A stretch of DNA of 36,420 nucleotides from Actinomycetes bacterium (GTDB lineage: Bacteria > Actinomycetota > Actinomycetes > JAHEKZ01), in contig JAJAYZ010000094.1 of assembly GCA_027118455.1 (NCBI GenBank), forward strand, positions 1 to 36,420. The letters run 5' to 3'. Position numbers and translations under genes: made by a program. The notes beneath the pieces are model-generated. The model made no database searches, was not told where the DNA came from, and saw nothing but the letters and a program-made list of their open reading frames with translations. Below are positions 16,281 to 27,542 of the stretch, piece after piece; the stretch's first letter is position 1, and each line of letters opens with the position of its first letter.

Positions 16281-17537
16281 ATGACGAACTCCGCGGTGGC
16301 AATCGACGAGCAGTTGCACCACCTGATCGCTGCGATGCCTTCCATCGGAGGGGCAGACGATGCGAACCTTCGTGACAGGCTGGTGCAACTCGAGCGAGTG
16401 GCAAACCTGGCGCAGTCCGAGCAGGCGTCAGTCATGTGTGAGATCGCTGAGCGTGCCCAACGTGCCGACCGCGAGGACGAGGAGTCGCGCGGTCGGCAGC
16501 TCCTGCCGCACGAGTTGCGAACGGAGTTCGTCGCCGACGAGATCGCGGTGACCTTGTCCTGCACCAAGGCCGCCGCTGCCCGCCGGTACGGCTTGGCATT
16601 GGCTGCTTCCGAGCACCCCGCGGTGCTCGGCGCCTGGCGCCGCGGAGTCATCGACTCGCGCAAGGCCCAAGTCATCTGCGACGGACTCGCTGGTGTGTCA
16701 CACCCGGCGGCCAAGGCTTTAGCCGACCAAGCCGCCGAGTACGCGACCACCCACACCAGCCCGGAGGTACGCCGGTGGCTTCAGCGGAGGGTGGTCGCCG
16801 CTGACCCTGGCATGGCTGAGATACGCCGGGCCAGGGCGGTGGCTGACCGAATGGTCAGCGTGACACCACTCTCTGACGGGATCTCTGAGCTCTACGCACT
16901 TCTACCCAGCGTGCAGGCGAGGCAGATCTACGACACGGTGAACTCCGTCGCCATGGCGGCCGGAGCCGGCGACGTACGCGCCATGGACCAACGCCGTGCT
17001 GACGCGCTCATCGACCTCCTCATCGGACGCGCCGAACCCCCGCAAGTGAATGTCCAGGTTGTGGTGCCCGCCGACACACTGCTCGGCGAGTCAGCCGAGC
17101 CGGCGGACGTCGCAGGCGTAGGTCCGATCACGAGTTCTGAGGTCGTCGAGCTGGTGGGTGCCCCTGACCGCGACATCGCGTTCCGTCGGATGCTTGCCGA
17201 CCCCGACAGCGGCTACCTCGTCGACATTGCCGAACACCAATACCGACCTTCCGCCGCGTTGGACCGCGCCATCCGGGCCCGCGACAAGGTCTGCCGCTTC
17301 CCCGGCTGCTCCCGACCAGCAACCAAGGGCCAGGGCACAGACCTCGACCACACCATTCCGTGGCCGCGCGGAGAGACAAGCGCGTCCAACCTGGCAGTCC
17401 TCTGCCGCCACCATCACTTACTCAAACACTCCCCCGGCTGGACCACCGAACTCCACCCCGACGGAGTCATGGAATGGACCTCCCCTGCCGGCAAGACGTA
17501 CCGCACCGAACCCTGGGTCTACACCGATACCGGGTAA
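16281..17537 (+). CDS. DUF222 protein with C-terminal HNH nuclease domain (13E12 repeat family)
   Basis: The 418-residue protein has the long helical DUF222 region (about 10-300) and a C-terminal HNH domain: zinc-type cysteines in CRFPGCSRPATKG, then TDLDHTIPWPRGETSASNLAVLCRHHHLLKH, supplying the DH, N and HH residues of an active HNH nuclease. These genes occur in many diverged copies in actinobacteria and include the 13E12 repeats of M. tuberculosis; their biological role is unclear, and mobility has been suspected but not shown. All catalytic residues are intact, so this is not a decayed copy. Start: ATG 16281 with AGGA eight bases upstream; ATG 16272 is an alternative. It stands alone, and I see no direct repeats that would mark an insertion. 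Confidence 0.88.
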   Translation: MTNSAVAIDEQLHHLIAAMPSIGGADDANLRDRLVQLERVANLAQSEQASVMCEIAERAQRADREDEESRGRQLLPHELRTEFVADEIAVTLSCTKAAAARRYGLALAASEHPAVLGAWRRGVIDSRKAQVICDGLAGVSHPAAKALADQAAEYATTHTSPEVRRWLQRRVVAADPGMAEIRRARAVADRMVSVTPLSDGISELYALLPSVQARQIYDTVNSVAMAAGAGDVRAMDQRRADALIDLLIGRAEPPQVNVQVVVPADTLLGESAEPADVAGVGPITSSEVVELVGAPDRDIAFRRMLADPDSGYLVDIAEHQYRPSAALDRAIRARDKVCRFPGCSRPATKGQGTDLDHTIPWPRGETSASNLAVLCRHHHLLKHSPGWTTELHPDGVMEWTSPAGKTYRTEPWVYTDTG

Positions 17538-17576
17538 CGAGGCCCGCTGCCGCTGAGCGGTAGTTGCGTGGATACG

Positions 17577-19022
17577 TCAGCCGAGGCGCTTCAGCACCAA
17601 CTGCGCGGCGCTGCGTCCACACATGCCGTGCACCCCACCGCCCGGCGGGGTCGACGAGGAACACAGGAAGATGCCGTGGTCGGTGGTAGCCCAGGGGGCC
17701 AAGGAGAGCCGTGGACGCGCCACCATCTGACGCCAGTCGGAGACCCCGCCCGCGATGTCGCCCCCCACCTCGTTGGCGTTGTGCGCCTCGAGGGCGGCCG
17801 GGCCCATGACATGGCGCGCGAGAACCCGGTCGCGAAAGCCAGGAGCAAAGCGTTCGATCTGGCCTTCGATGGCATCGGTCATGTCCACGTCACATGCATT
17901 CGGCACGTGGCAGTAGGCCCACAGCGTGTGCTTCCCCTCAGGTGCGCGCGACGGATCAGCGCCCGTGGCCTGAGCCACCAGGACGTACGGACGGTCGGAG
18001 ACTCGCCCCTCGGCGACGGCACGCTCGGCGGCCACCAGCTCAGCCATGCTTGCCCCGAGGTGCACCGTTCCGGCACCGGCCAACCGCTCGTCGACCCACG
18101 GAACCGGAGCGTCGAGCGCCCAGTCGACCTTGAACACCCCTGCGCCGTAGCGCCACTCGGCGAGGCGCCTGCGGTACCTGGGGGTGAACCTCTCACCCGC
18201 AATCTGCAGCAGCTGCCGCGGCGTGACATCGAACAGGACTGCGCGCGAAGCAGGGACGTCGGCCAACGAGGAGACGCGATGCCCTGTTCGCACCTCCCCG
18301 CCGAGCGACTCGAGCCGGCGCACGAGGGCGTCGGCGATCGACTGCGAACCGCCAACAGCCACCGGCCAACCGACGCCGTGCGCCAGGCCGCCAAGCAGCA
18401 GGCCGACCGCCGTGGTCAGCGGAGCCGCGAGGTCGAGGGTGGCGTGGGCAGCAAGCCCACCGAAGAGCGCCCGCGCCGGCTCCTCGCGGAACACAGTGCG
18501 GGTGAACCAGGTGCTTGGCCACAGCCCGGCGGCGCCAAAGGCCCCCGTGGTCAGCGGAGAACGAGGCGGGACCGCCAGCGGTTCGAGCACCCCATCAGCC
18601 ACGGAAGCCCACCGACGGCCGAGCGCGCCGACCGTCCGCGTCCAAGCCGCCCCGTCCCGTCCCAACTGGGCTGCGGTGGCCGCAACGTCCTGATGGAGGA
18701 GCAGCGACTGACCCAGGGCTAGCGGATGCCCCAGCGGCACCTCAGGATGCGCGAGCCTCAGCCCTTCGCGCTCAAGGCCGAGCGCGCGGAACGCCGGTGA
18801 GGCAAGGGCGAGTGGGTGTGCGGTGGAGCAGACATCGTGGCGAAATCCAGGAAGGGTCAACTCTTCGGTGCGCGTCCCGCCACCGTACTGGTCGGCGGCT
18901 TCGAGAACGAGGACACGCCATCCTGCCTCCGCGAGTGTGACGGCCGCCACAAGCCCGTTAGGACCCGACCTGACGATGACGGCGTCCACGTCAGTCGTGG
19001 CTTGGCCCTGCGCACCAGACAT
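17577..19022 (-). CDS. phytoene desaturase-like FAD/NAD(P) oxidoreductase (COG1233 type) with altered FAD motif
   Basis: The 481-residue protein has the COG1233 layout: an N-terminal dinucleotide fold (DAVIV-R-SGPNGLVAA, then VLVLEAADQYGGGTRTEEL), a cluster of hydrophobic substrate-domain segments, SQSIADALVRRLESLGGEVRTG, and a C-terminal FAD-closing motif near TDHGIFLCSSSTPPGGGVHGMCGRSAA. Relatives include carotenoid desaturases and PYROXD2; no carotenoid genes are nearby, so the substrate is unknown. The first glycine of the FAD-binding GxGxxG is Arg18, encoded AGG at 18969-18971, one base from GGG. That may weaken FAD binding or reflect a base error. GAGAGGG precedes the start; a GTG at 19025 is an alternative. 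Confidence 0.85.
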   Translation of the reverse strand: MSGAQGQATTDVDAVIVRSGPNGLVAAVTLAEAGWRVLVLEAADQYGGGTRTEELTLPGFRHDVCSTAHPLALASPAFRALGLEREGLRLAHPEVPLGHPLALGQSLLLHQDVAATAAQLGRDGAAWTRTVGALGRRWASVADGVLEPLAVPPRSPLTTGAFGAAGLWPSTWFTRTVFREEPARALFGGLAAHATLDLAAPLTTAVGLLLGGLAHGVGWPVAVGGSQSIADALVRRLESLGGEVRTGHRVSSLADVPASRAVLFDVTPRQLLQIAGERFTPRYRRRLAEWRYGAGVFKVDWALDAPVPWVDERLAGAGTVHLGASMAELVAAERAVAEGRVSDRPYVLVAQATGADPSRAPEGKHTLWAYCHVPNACDVDMTDAIEGQIERFAPGFRDRVLARHVMGPAALEAHNANEVGGDIAGGVSDWRQMVARPRLSLAPWATTDHGIFLCSSSTPPGGGVHGMCGRSAAQLVLKRLG

Positions 19023-19042
19023 CACGCCCCCACCCTCTCAGG

Positions 19043-19058
19043 TGCCCCGATCGGGGCA
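19043..19058. promoter_or_regulatory. perfect 16-base palindrome in the oxidoreductase/sdhC divergent region
   Basis: TGCCCCGATCGGGGCA is fully self-complementary and is flanked by CTCTC (19035-19039) and GAGAG (19065-19069), which also complement each other. It lies 20 bases upstream of the minus-strand oxidoreductase start and about 33 bases before a TAGCAT box (19092-19097) that may be the sdh -10 element, which would give the sdh transcript a leader of about 100 bases. Operator or hairpin are both possible. Confidence 0.45.
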
Positions 19059-19203
19059 AGGGCCGAGAGGCGATCATGGCCGACTCGCCGGTAGCATCGG
19101 GTCTGCGGCCACCGGACTTGAACTGCGGTCCTCGCTCCCGGCCGTGACCTGCCGCACCGTTGCGAAGACGGGCGGCGCAAGAACTCGACAACGGAGGCGT
19201 CAG

Positions 19204-19596
19204 GTGCCCACCGCACCAGCTGGCACGCTCTACAGGGGCCGCGAAGGCATGTGGTCGTGGGTGGCCCACCGCATCACCGGAGCATTGACCTTCTTTTTCC
19301 TCTTCGCCCATGTCCTCGACACCGCACTGGTTCGCGTCTCCCCCGATGCCTACGACACGGTGATCGCCACCTACAAGAACCCCGTGGTCAACCTGCTCGA
19401 GGTCGGGCTCGTCGGCGCCGTGCTCTTCCACGCGCTGAACGGTCTCAGGGTGATCGCCATCGACTTCTGGAGCAAAGGTCCGAAGTACCAGCAGGCCATG
19501 CTGTGGTCGATCGTGACGGTGTGGATGCTCCTGATGATCCCCGGCGTCTACTTCATGCTCGAACACACCCTCAGCTCGATCTTCGGGAGTGCCTGA
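19204..19596 (+). CDS. sdhC: succinate dehydrogenase cytochrome b556 subunit
   Basis: The 130-residue membrane anchor has three transmembrane helices (about 24-45, 62-85 and 100-122). WSWVAHRITGALTFFFLFAHVLD carries the conserved HR-TG segment of SdhC and a histidine suited to haem ligation, and HALNGLRVIAIDFW is the second family signature. With SdhD it anchors the complex and binds quinone. The GTG start has a perfect GGAGG six bases upstream. It is the first gene of sdhCDAB; the spacing to sdhD is one base. Confidence 0.92.
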   Translation: MPTAPAGTLYRGREGMWSWVAHRITGALTFFFLFAHVLDTALVRVSPDAYDTVIATYKNPVVNLLEVGLVGAVLFHALNGLRVIAIDFWSKGPKYQQAMLWSIVTVWMLLMIPGVYFMLEHTLSSIFGSA

Positions 19597-19597
19597 G

Positions 19598-20017
19598 ATG
19601 TCATACATGGAAGCACCTGACATTCAGGCGCCACGCTCGCAGCGCACATTCGGTTCCAGCGGCCGGTCAAACTTCGAGCTCTACTCGTGGCTCTTCATGC
19701 GAATCTCCGGTCTGGTACTGATCTTCCTGGTACTCGGCCACCTCTTCATCATGAACGTGCTGGACGGCGGGGTGCAGCGGATCAACTTCGCCTTCGTCGC
19801 CGGCCGCTGGGCTTCCCCGTTCTGGCAGGTGTGGGACCTCCTGATGCTCTGGCTGGCGCAGCTACACGGCGGCAACGGCCTGCGCGTGATCATCAACGAC
19901 TATGCCGAGCGCGACACCACGCGAATCTGGCTGAAGTCGGCGCTCTACGCGTCCATGGTGCTCATCCTCGTTACCGGCACCTTGGTGATCTTCACCTTCG
20001 ATCCGAACATCAGCTGA
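19598..20017 (+). CDS. sdhD: succinate dehydrogenase hydrophobic anchor subunit
   Basis: The 139-residue protein has a polar N-terminus of about 30 residues and three membrane helices (about 35-55, 75-98, 113-133). [20 protein letters not shown] and [15 protein letters not shown] are the anchor-subunit signatures, with histidines available for haem. GGGAG lies eight bases before the ATG, inside the end of sdhC. The ATG at 19607 is a less likely alternative. The next gene, sdhA, begins 13 bases after the stop. Confidence 0.9.
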   Translation: MSYMEAPDIQAPRSQRTFGSSGRSNFELYSWLFMRISGLVLIFLVLGHLFIMNVLDGGVQRINFAFVAGRWASPFWQVWDLLMLWLAQLHGGNGLRVIINDYAERDTTRIWLKSALYASMVLILVTGTLVIFTFDPNIS

Positions 20018-20030
20018 GGAGCACTGCCTC

Positions 20031-21776
20031 ATGCCCCAGGTCCATAAGTACGACGTCATCATCGTCGGCGCAGGCGGCGCCGGTATGCGCGCCGCCCTCG
20101 AGTCCAGCAAGCGGGTTCGTACGGCAGTCCTGACCAAGCTCTACCCCACGCGCTCGCACACCGGGGCAGCGCAAGGCGGAATGTGTGCTGCACTGGCTAA
20201 CGTCGAGGAAGACAACTGGGAATGGCACACCTTCGACACGATCAAGGGTGGCGACTACCTCGTCGATCAGGACGCCGCTGAGATCATGGCCAAAGAGGCC
20301 ATCGACGCTGTGCTCGACCTGGAGAAAATGGGCCTGCCGTTCTCACGTACCCCCGAAGGGCGAATCGACCAGCGCCGGTTCGGCGGTCACACCCGAAACC
20401 ACGGTGAGGCAGCGGTCCGCCGCGCCTGCTACGCGGCCGACCGCACCGGCCATATGATCCTGCAGACCTTGTACCAGCAGTGCATCAAGCAGAACGTCGA
20501 GTTCTACAACGAGTTCTACGTTCTCGACTTGCTCATGACGCACGGCGAGGTCTCGGGGGTGGTGGCGTACGAGCTGAGCACCGGTGAGCTGCACGTCTTC
20601 CAAGCGAAGTCAGTGATCTTCGCTACCGGTGGGTTCGGCCGGGTGTTCAAGACCACCTCCAACGCACTCTCCCTCACCGGAGATGGCATGGGGGTCGTCT
20701 GGAAACGCGGATTGCCCCTCGAGGACATGGAGTTCTACCAGTTCCACCCGACTGGTCTTGCTGGACTGGGGATTCTCCTCACCGAAGGAGCCCGCGGGGA
20801 AGGTGGCGTCCTGCGCAACAGCGATGGTGAGCGCTTCATGGAGCGCTATGCTCCGACCATCAAGGATCTCGCGCCGCGAGACATGGTGAGCCGCGCGATC
20901 TACACCGAGGTGCGCCAGGGACGCGGGTGCGGCCCGCACAAGGACTACGTCTTGCTCGACCTCACGCACATCCCGGCCGAGCTACTCGAGACCAAGCTTC
21001 CTGATATCATGGAGTTCAGCCGCACCTACCTCGGGATCAACCCCGTCAGCGAGCCAGTACCGATCTACCCGACCGCGCACTACGCGATGGGTGGCATCCC
21101 CACCGACATCGATGCCAGGGCGCTGCGCGACAACAAAGAAATTGTCCCTGGCCTGTTCGCAGCCGGCGAGGCCGCCTGCGTCTCGGTCCACGGAGCCAAC
21201 CGGCTGGGCACGAACTCACTGCTCGACATCAACGTATTCGGTCGTCGGGCCGGAATCGCTGCCGCCGACCACGCTGTGACCGCGCAGTTCGTCGATCTCC
21301 CTGATGACCCCGAGACCGACGTCCGTAACCTTATCGATCGACTTCTGAACGGTACGGGCGGCGAACGCACCGGAGCCATCCGTGCCGAGCTCCAGCAGTC
21401 CATGGACGATCACGCATCGGTGTACCGCACCGATACCACGCTGAAGCAGGCCGAAGTCGACATCGTCGAGCTCAAGCGCCGGTTCCTCGATGTCACCGTC
21501 CAGGACAAGGGAAAGCGCTACAACACCGACGTCCTCGAGGCAGTCGAGCTCGGCTTCTTGCTCGATCTCGCCGAGGTGGTCGTCGTCTCAGCGCGGGCCC
21601 GCAGCGAGTCCCGCGGCGGACACTTTCGCGAGGACTACCCCAACCGCGACGACGTCAACTTCATGAGACACACCATGGCCTACCGCGAGGTCGATGCCGA
21701 TGGCAACGAAGAGATCCGCCTCGACTACAAGCCCGTCACCGTCACCCGCTACCAGCCGATGGAGCGCAAGTACTGA
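20031..21776 (+). CDS. sdhA: succinate dehydrogenase flavoprotein subunit
   Basis: The 581-residue catalytic subunit oxidises succinate to fumarate. It has the FAD fold at the N-terminus ([16 protein letters not shown]), the SHTGAAQGG motif whose His43 carries the covalent flavin, the capping domain with the substrate-binding FHPTGLAG and [10 protein letters not shown], and catalytic-region segments RDMVSRAI and HYAMGGI. The helical C-terminal domain ends normally, at the usual length for the family. A GGAG ribosome site precedes the ATG. The stop overlaps the sdhB start by one base (TGATG), so translation is coupled. Confidence 0.97.
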   Translation: MPQVHKYDVIIVGAGGAGMRAALESSKRVRTAVLTKLYPTRSHTGAAQGGMCAALANVEEDNWEWHTFDTIKGGDYLVDQDAAEIMAKEAIDAVLDLEKMGLPFSRTPEGRIDQRRFGGHTRNHGEAAVRRACYAADRTGHMILQTLYQQCIKQNVEFYNEFYVLDLLMTHGEVSGVVAYELSTGELHVFQAKSVIFATGGFGRVFKTTSNALSLTGDGMGVVWKRGLPLEDMEFYQFHPTGLAGLGILLTEGARGEGGVLRNSDGERFMERYAPTIKDLAPRDMVSRAIYTEVRQGRGCGPHKDYVLLDLTHIPAELLETKLPDIMEFSRTYLGINPVSEPVPIYPTAHYAMGGIPTDIDARALRDNKEIVPGLFAAGEAACVSVHGANRLGTNSLLDINVFGRRAGIAAADHAVTAQFVDLPDDPETDVRNLIDRLLNGTGGERTGAIRAELQQSMDDHASVYRTDTTLKQAEVDIVELKRRFLDVTVQDKGKRYNTDVLEAVELGFLLDLAEVVVVSARARSESRGGHFREDYPNRDDVNFMRHTMAYREVDADGNEEIRLDYKPVTVTRYQPMERKY

Positions 21777-22546
21777 TGACCGCAACTCTCGACTCCCCTA
21801 TCGACCACGCTCCAGAGAGCGGGTCGGCGCTCCAACGGCGAAATGTCACTTTGCGCATCCGCCGGTTCAACCCCGAGGCCGGAGACACCGAGCCGTCGTG
21901 GCACGACTACCCCGTCGAGGTGCTTCCCACCGACCGCATCCTGGACGCGCTCAACAAGATCAAGTGGGAGCAGGACGGCACCCTGACGTACCGCCGCTCC
22001 TGTGCCCACGGGGTCTGCGGCTCGGACGCCATGCGCATCAATGGGCGCAACCGGCTGGCCTGCAAGGCGCTGATCAAGGATCTCAACATGGACGCCGCGA
22101 TCACCGTTGAGGCAATCAAGGGCCTGCCGCTGGAGAAGGACCTCATCGTCGACATGGAGCCGTTCTTCCAGGCCTACCGCGACGTCAAGCCCTTCCTGAT
22201 CACCGAAGGGCACGAGCCGACCCGCGAGCGACTGCAGAGCCAGCAGGACCGCGAGCGGTTCGACGACACCACCAAGTGCATCCTCTGCGCCGCCTGCACC
22301 ACCGCGTGTCCGGTCTTCTGGACCGACGGCCAGTACTTCGGACCAGCTGCCATCGTGGGCGCGCACCGCTTCATCTTCGACAGCCGCGATGAGGGGGCGT
22401 CGCAGCGCCTGGACATCCTCAACGACCGAGAAGGCGTCTGGCGCTGCCGCACCACCTTCAACTGCACCGAAGCCTGCCCCCGTGGAATTCAGATCACCCA
22501 GGCCATTCAAGAGGTCAAGCGTGCGCTGATCTCCCGACGCGTCTGA
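21776..22546 (+). CDS. sdhB: succinate dehydrogenase iron-sulfur subunit
   Basis: The 256-residue subunit carries all three clusters: [2Fe-2S] ligands in RRSCAHGVCGSDAM with the later NRLAC, [4Fe-4S] ligands in CILCAACTTACPVFW, and the [3Fe-4S] set completed by FNCTEACPRG. It passes electrons from SdhA to the membrane anchors. All cysteines are intact and the length is normal. It closes the sdhCDAB operon. Confidence 0.97.
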   Translation: MTATLDSPIDHAPESGSALQRRNVTLRIRRFNPEAGDTEPSWHDYPVEVLPTDRILDALNKIKWEQDGTLTYRRSCAHGVCGSDAMRINGRNRLACKALIKDLNMDAAITVEAIKGLPLEKDLIVDMEPFFQAYRDVKPFLITEGHEPTRERLQSQQDRERFDDTTKCILCAACTTACPVFWTDGQYFGPAAIVGAHRFIFDSRDEGASQRLDILNDREGVWRCRTTFNCTEACPRGIQITQAIQEVKRALISRRV

Positions 22547-22569
22547 TGCCAGCCCTGGCAAGGTAACCT
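22547..22569 (+). promoter_or_regulatory. palindrome TGCCAG-CC-CTGGCA and -10 box TAACCT before the D,D-carboxypeptidase gene
   Basis: The 14-base palindrome (22547-22560) starts immediately after the sdhB stop and is followed by TAACCT at 22564-22569, ten bases before the ATG at 22580. As a hairpin it would have only a 5-base stem, weak for a terminator; as DNA it occupies the upstream edge of the next promoter and may be an operator. Confidence 0.35.
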
Positions 22570-22579
22570 CTCGGGGGTC

Positions 22580-23704
22580 ATGAGACTCCCCTTCGGCCCC
22601 TCCCCTCCCTTTCGCGCGCTTGGCGTGCTTGGCAGTGTGGGCGCTTCGCTGATCTTGGCTTTTTCCGGGGCATCCTTGGCCGTGGCCTCGCCGGACGTTG
22701 ACCCACTGAGCAACGATCACGGGATCGTCGTTGATGGCCCTGAGCCTCCCAAGATCTGGGCCAAGTCCTGGATCGTGGCCGATGCCGAGACCGGTGAAGT
22801 CCTTGCGGCCAAGAATGCCCATCAGCGGCTTCGCCCTGCCAGCACGCTAAAGACGCTGACCGCTGTCACCCTGCTCCCCAAACTTGACCTCAACGACGGC
22901 TACCGCGTCCAGTGGGAAGACGCGCACGCAACGGGTAGCGCTGTCGGGATCGTGCCGGGCTCGCGCTATACCATCGACGAGCTCTTCTATGGGTTGATGC
23001 TGCCGAGCGGCAACGACGCCGCCCGCGCCCTGGCATCGGCAGCAGGCGGCCTGCACCGCACCGTCCGCGCCATGAACACCGAAGCCGATGCCCTTGGAGC
23101 CCAAGACACGCACGCGATCAACCCCACCGGTCTCGACGCCCCAGGACAGTTCACGTCCGCCTTCGACCTGGCCATTTTCACTCGGGCCGGGCTCACCAAC
23201 CGTGACTTTCGACGGTACGTATCGACGGTGTCCACGTCGTTCCCCGCCCAAGAGCCCAAACGCGACAAGCGACGCGATACCTACATGATCTATAACCAGA
23301 ATCCGCTCCTACTGGAGGGCTACCGCGGGATTCTTGGTGTCAAGACCGGCTACACCAGCCAAGCCGGGCGCACCTTCGTCGCTGCGGTCCGGCGCGGCGA
23401 CCGCACCCTTATCGTTGCACTCATGGGCATCGTCGAGCCGAGCGAGACGGCAGCCAAGCGCCTCTTTACCTGGGGCTTCTCGCAAGGCGACAACGTGACC
23501 GCCGTCGGCACGCTCAACGAACCCAACTCGGTGACCCACCCCGATCACGAGACCACAGTGACGACTCCCCCTCCGCAGGCTGCTGGCGTAAGCACGAGCA
23601 CTCCCGACACAGGGGATTCACCGGCTCAGGGCTTCGCCGTCTGGGTGTTGGCCGGCATCGCACTGGTAGGAGGCGGCTGGTGGCTTCAGCGTCGCCGAAC
23701 GTGA
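22580..23704 (+). CDS. D-alanyl-D-alanine carboxypeptidase (penicillin-binding protein, S11 family)
   Basis: The 374-residue exported enzyme trims the terminal D-alanine from peptidoglycan stem peptides. It has a signal peptide (about 1-37, ending ASLAVASP), the S11 active-site motifs Ser88-x-x-Lys91 (PASTLK), SGN at 143-145 (LPSGNDAA) and KTG at 255-257 (VKTGYTS). After the catalytic domain comes a Thr/Pro-rich linker, then a C-terminal membrane helix (about 348-367) and RRRT, so it is held on the outer face of the membrane instead of by the amphipathic helix of E. coli PBP5. It follows sdhB by 33 bases with its own probable promoter. Confidence 0.92.
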   Translation: MRLPFGPSPPFRALGVLGSVGASLILAFSGASLAVASPDVDPLSNDHGIVVDGPEPPKIWAKSWIVADAETGEVLAAKNAHQRLRPASTLKTLTAVTLLPKLDLNDGYRVQWEDAHATGSAVGIVPGSRYTIDELFYGLMLPSGNDAARALASAAGGLHRTVRAMNTEADALGAQDTHAINPTGLDAPGQFTSAFDLAIFTRAGLTNRDFRRYVSTVSTSFPAQEPKRDKRRDTYMIYNQNPLLLEGYRGILGVKTGYTSQAGRTFVAAVRRGDRTLIVALMGIVEPSETAAKRLFTWGFSQGDNVTAVGTLNEPNSVTHPDHETTVTTPPPQAAGVSTSTPDTGDSPAQGFAVWVLAGIALVGGGWWLQRRRT

Positions 23705-23708
23705 TCGA

Positions 23709-24656
23709 TCAGTCGTCGATCGTTGGAAGCTTGATCGTGCCGCCACTCAACCGGTCGAGATACGCGACCTCCTCGAGGGTCCTCGGGGTCTCTTCACACA
23801 CAGCAACCCAGCAGGCGAAGTAAAGCAGCACCGCCGACGCAACGTAGAGAAAGACCAGTAACGCTGCAGCGACCGCGAGTGCGCCGTACGCCGGGTTCGT
23901 CAGGGTCCTCCCCACGACCAGGAAGGAGAACTGCGTCAGTACGACAAGCGCCAGCGTTGCGTAGAGCGAGCCGAGGAGCACGGGCCGCCAGCGGCGCTCA
24001 GTTCGCTTCCACCACGCGAGCCCGTAGAGCGAGGCAACGACGAGCCACACCAAGAGCCCCAACATGAGCGCCGCGGTGAGGGTCACGACCCAGCTTGATC
24101 GTTCGTCGACGCCTACCCTCTCCAGCGCCGACGTGCCGAACGCCTCAACAATCAGCGCCCCAATCAACGCGACCAAGAGAATCGTTCCCATCACCAGCAA
24201 GACAGCCGTGTCCTGCAGTCGCAGGAGCAGCCAGTTGCGAGGTTGCCGCATCACCCCCTGCATGCGACGGACCCCCTCGATGGTCGAGTCGACCCACCCC
24301 AGACCAGTGATCAGAAGTCCGACCACAGCGATGATCCCCGCGTTGAGAGTCGCGTTCGTAACCTGCTCGATGTCAACCGGCGGCTGACTGTTCTGTGGGT
24401 CGAACAGAAGCGGAAGTGCTTCCTTGAGAAAGGACTCAACCTCAACGCGCACTTCGGGATGGTTGGACAGCGCCATTCCAAATGCGATGAACGCCAGCAC
24501 CAGCAAGGGAAAGAGTGCGAGGTAACCGAAGAGCGCGATACCGGCTGCCCATCGAGTGAAGCGCAGACCGTTGGCTCGGTCCATCGCACGAAGGTGTCGG
24601 TCGAAGGAGGGGCTACACGCGAGCTTCGCCCTTGCTCGGGCTACCCACTTAGCCAC
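23709..24656 (-). CDS. YihY/BrkB family inner membrane protein
   Basis: The 315-residue protein has six predicted membrane helices, with the family segment FTRWAAGIALFGYLALFPLLVLAF near residues 33-56 and an extracytoplasmic stretch between the first two helices. The family was once misnamed ribonuclease BN; its function is not established. I choose the GTG at 24656, whose first eight bases overlap the end of the upstream gene (GTGGCTAA), implying translational coupling, as no Shine-Dalgarno is present. A later ATG in LRAMDRANG is possible. It is the last gene of the CNNM protein-trpS-2H phosphoesterase-YihY operon and faces the carboxypeptidase gene four bases away. Confidence 0.85.
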   Translation of the reverse strand: MAKWVARARAKLACSPSFDRHLRAMDRANGLRFTRWAAGIALFGYLALFPLLVLAFIAFGMALSNHPEVRVEVESFLKEALPLLFDPQNSQPPVDIEQVTNATLNAGIIAVVGLLITGLGWVDSTIEGVRRMQGVMRQPRNWLLLRLQDTAVLLVMGTILLVALIGALIVEAFGTSALERVGVDERSSWVVTLTAALMLGLLVWLVVASLYGLAWWKRTERRWRPVLLGSLYATLALVVLTQFSFLVVGRTLTNPAYGALAVAAALLVFLYVASAVLLYFACWVAVCEETPRTLEEVAYLDRLSGGTIKLPTIDD

Positions 24657-25185
24657 GAGCGGCCAGGAGGGGGAACTCGGCGACCGACTCCCACACTCCG
24701 TGCTCGGCCAACTCGTAGCGCTCAATCCGTGCCACAGAGAACTCCAAGCCGAAGTCGGCCAGCTGGGCCTCAGCACGGTCATGAGCGTCCTCCGAGAGAT
24801 CGACCGCGATCGTGACATGGGGGTGGTACGGGAAGGTGAGGGAACGACTCAGCGGGCCGGTACGTACCAGGTCAGCTAGCCGCTCACACTCCCTAGCACC
24901 CTGGTCGACGACGACGAACGACGTCAGGCTCACCGGCCGGAACGTCGCTGAGCCGCTCAGGACGACGTCGAAGGCAGCGACACCGCTGGCCACACTCCCC
25001 AGGTGCTCATCGACCTGGGCTAGCCGTCTGGCCGGAACCTGGGTGGGTGGCAGCAGTGTGATATGAGTAGGCACCGTCCAGGCGAGCGAGTCACCAAAGC
25101 CCGCTCGCTGCTCCTGGAGCTGCTCGCCCCACGGATCAGGGACGGTGACAGCCACCCCAACGGTGACCGATTCGCTACTGGCCAC
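24649..25185 (-). CDS. 2'-5' RNA ligase/2H phosphoesterase family protein
   Basis: The 178-residue protein contains the two HxTx motifs that define 2H phosphoesterases: His41-I-Thr43 (PTHITLLPP) and His123-V-Thr125 (YHPHVTIAVD), about 80 residues apart as expected for the two-lobed fold. Family members open or form 2',5' or cyclic phosphodiesters in RNA or nucleotides; the physiological substrate is unknown. The GTG start is two bases after the trpS stop and the end overlaps the YihY gene by eight bases. The link to trpS may point to RNA end processing, but this is inference. Confidence 0.85.
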   Translation of the reverse strand: MASSESVTVGVAVTVPDPWGEQLQEQRAGFGDSLAWTVPTHITLLPPTQVPARRLAQVDEHLGSVASGVAAFDVVLSGSATFRPVSLTSFVVVDQGARECERLADLVRTGPLSRSLTFPYHPHVTIAVDLSEDAHDRAEAQLADFGLEFSVARIERYELAEHGVWESVAEFPLLAARG

Positions 25186-25187
25186 GA

Positions 25188-27498
<2,311 letters not shown>

Positions 27499-27536
27499 CG
27501 TTCGGCCCCCTCGGTACTGGGAGGTTCCATTCCCTC

Positions 27537-27542
27537 AGCGTA
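27537..27542 (-). promoter_or_regulatory. -10 box TACGCT upstream of the CNNM-trpS operon
   Basis: The hexamer reads TACGCT on the minus strand, 38 bases before the TTG at 27498, leaving room for a leader that contains the GAGGGG ribosome site. It is the same hexamer as at 3148, 7050 (minus) and 10771. The bases from here to 27683 hold no gene or structure I can support. Confidence 0.35.

Noticed and set aside
17547..17560. CCGCT-G-AGCGG palindrome after the HNH gene
   Set aside because: A one-base loop cannot form and the arms are only five bases, likely by chance in GC-rich DNA.
17568..18722. 384-codon plus-strand frame over the oxidoreductase
   Set aside because: The minus-strand frame has the complete COG1233 layout; the plus frame has none.
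19110..19145. GTTCAAGTCC-like string on the minus strand suggestive of a tRNA T-arm
   Set aside because: The T stem does not pair in five bases and no acceptor, D or anticodon arm can be built around it.
23698..23724. Hairpin AACG-ATCGA/TCGATCGTT between the convergent carboxypeptidase and YihY genes
   Set aside because: It needs a two-base bulge, lies partly in both coding ends and has no U-tract, so it is not convincing as a terminator.
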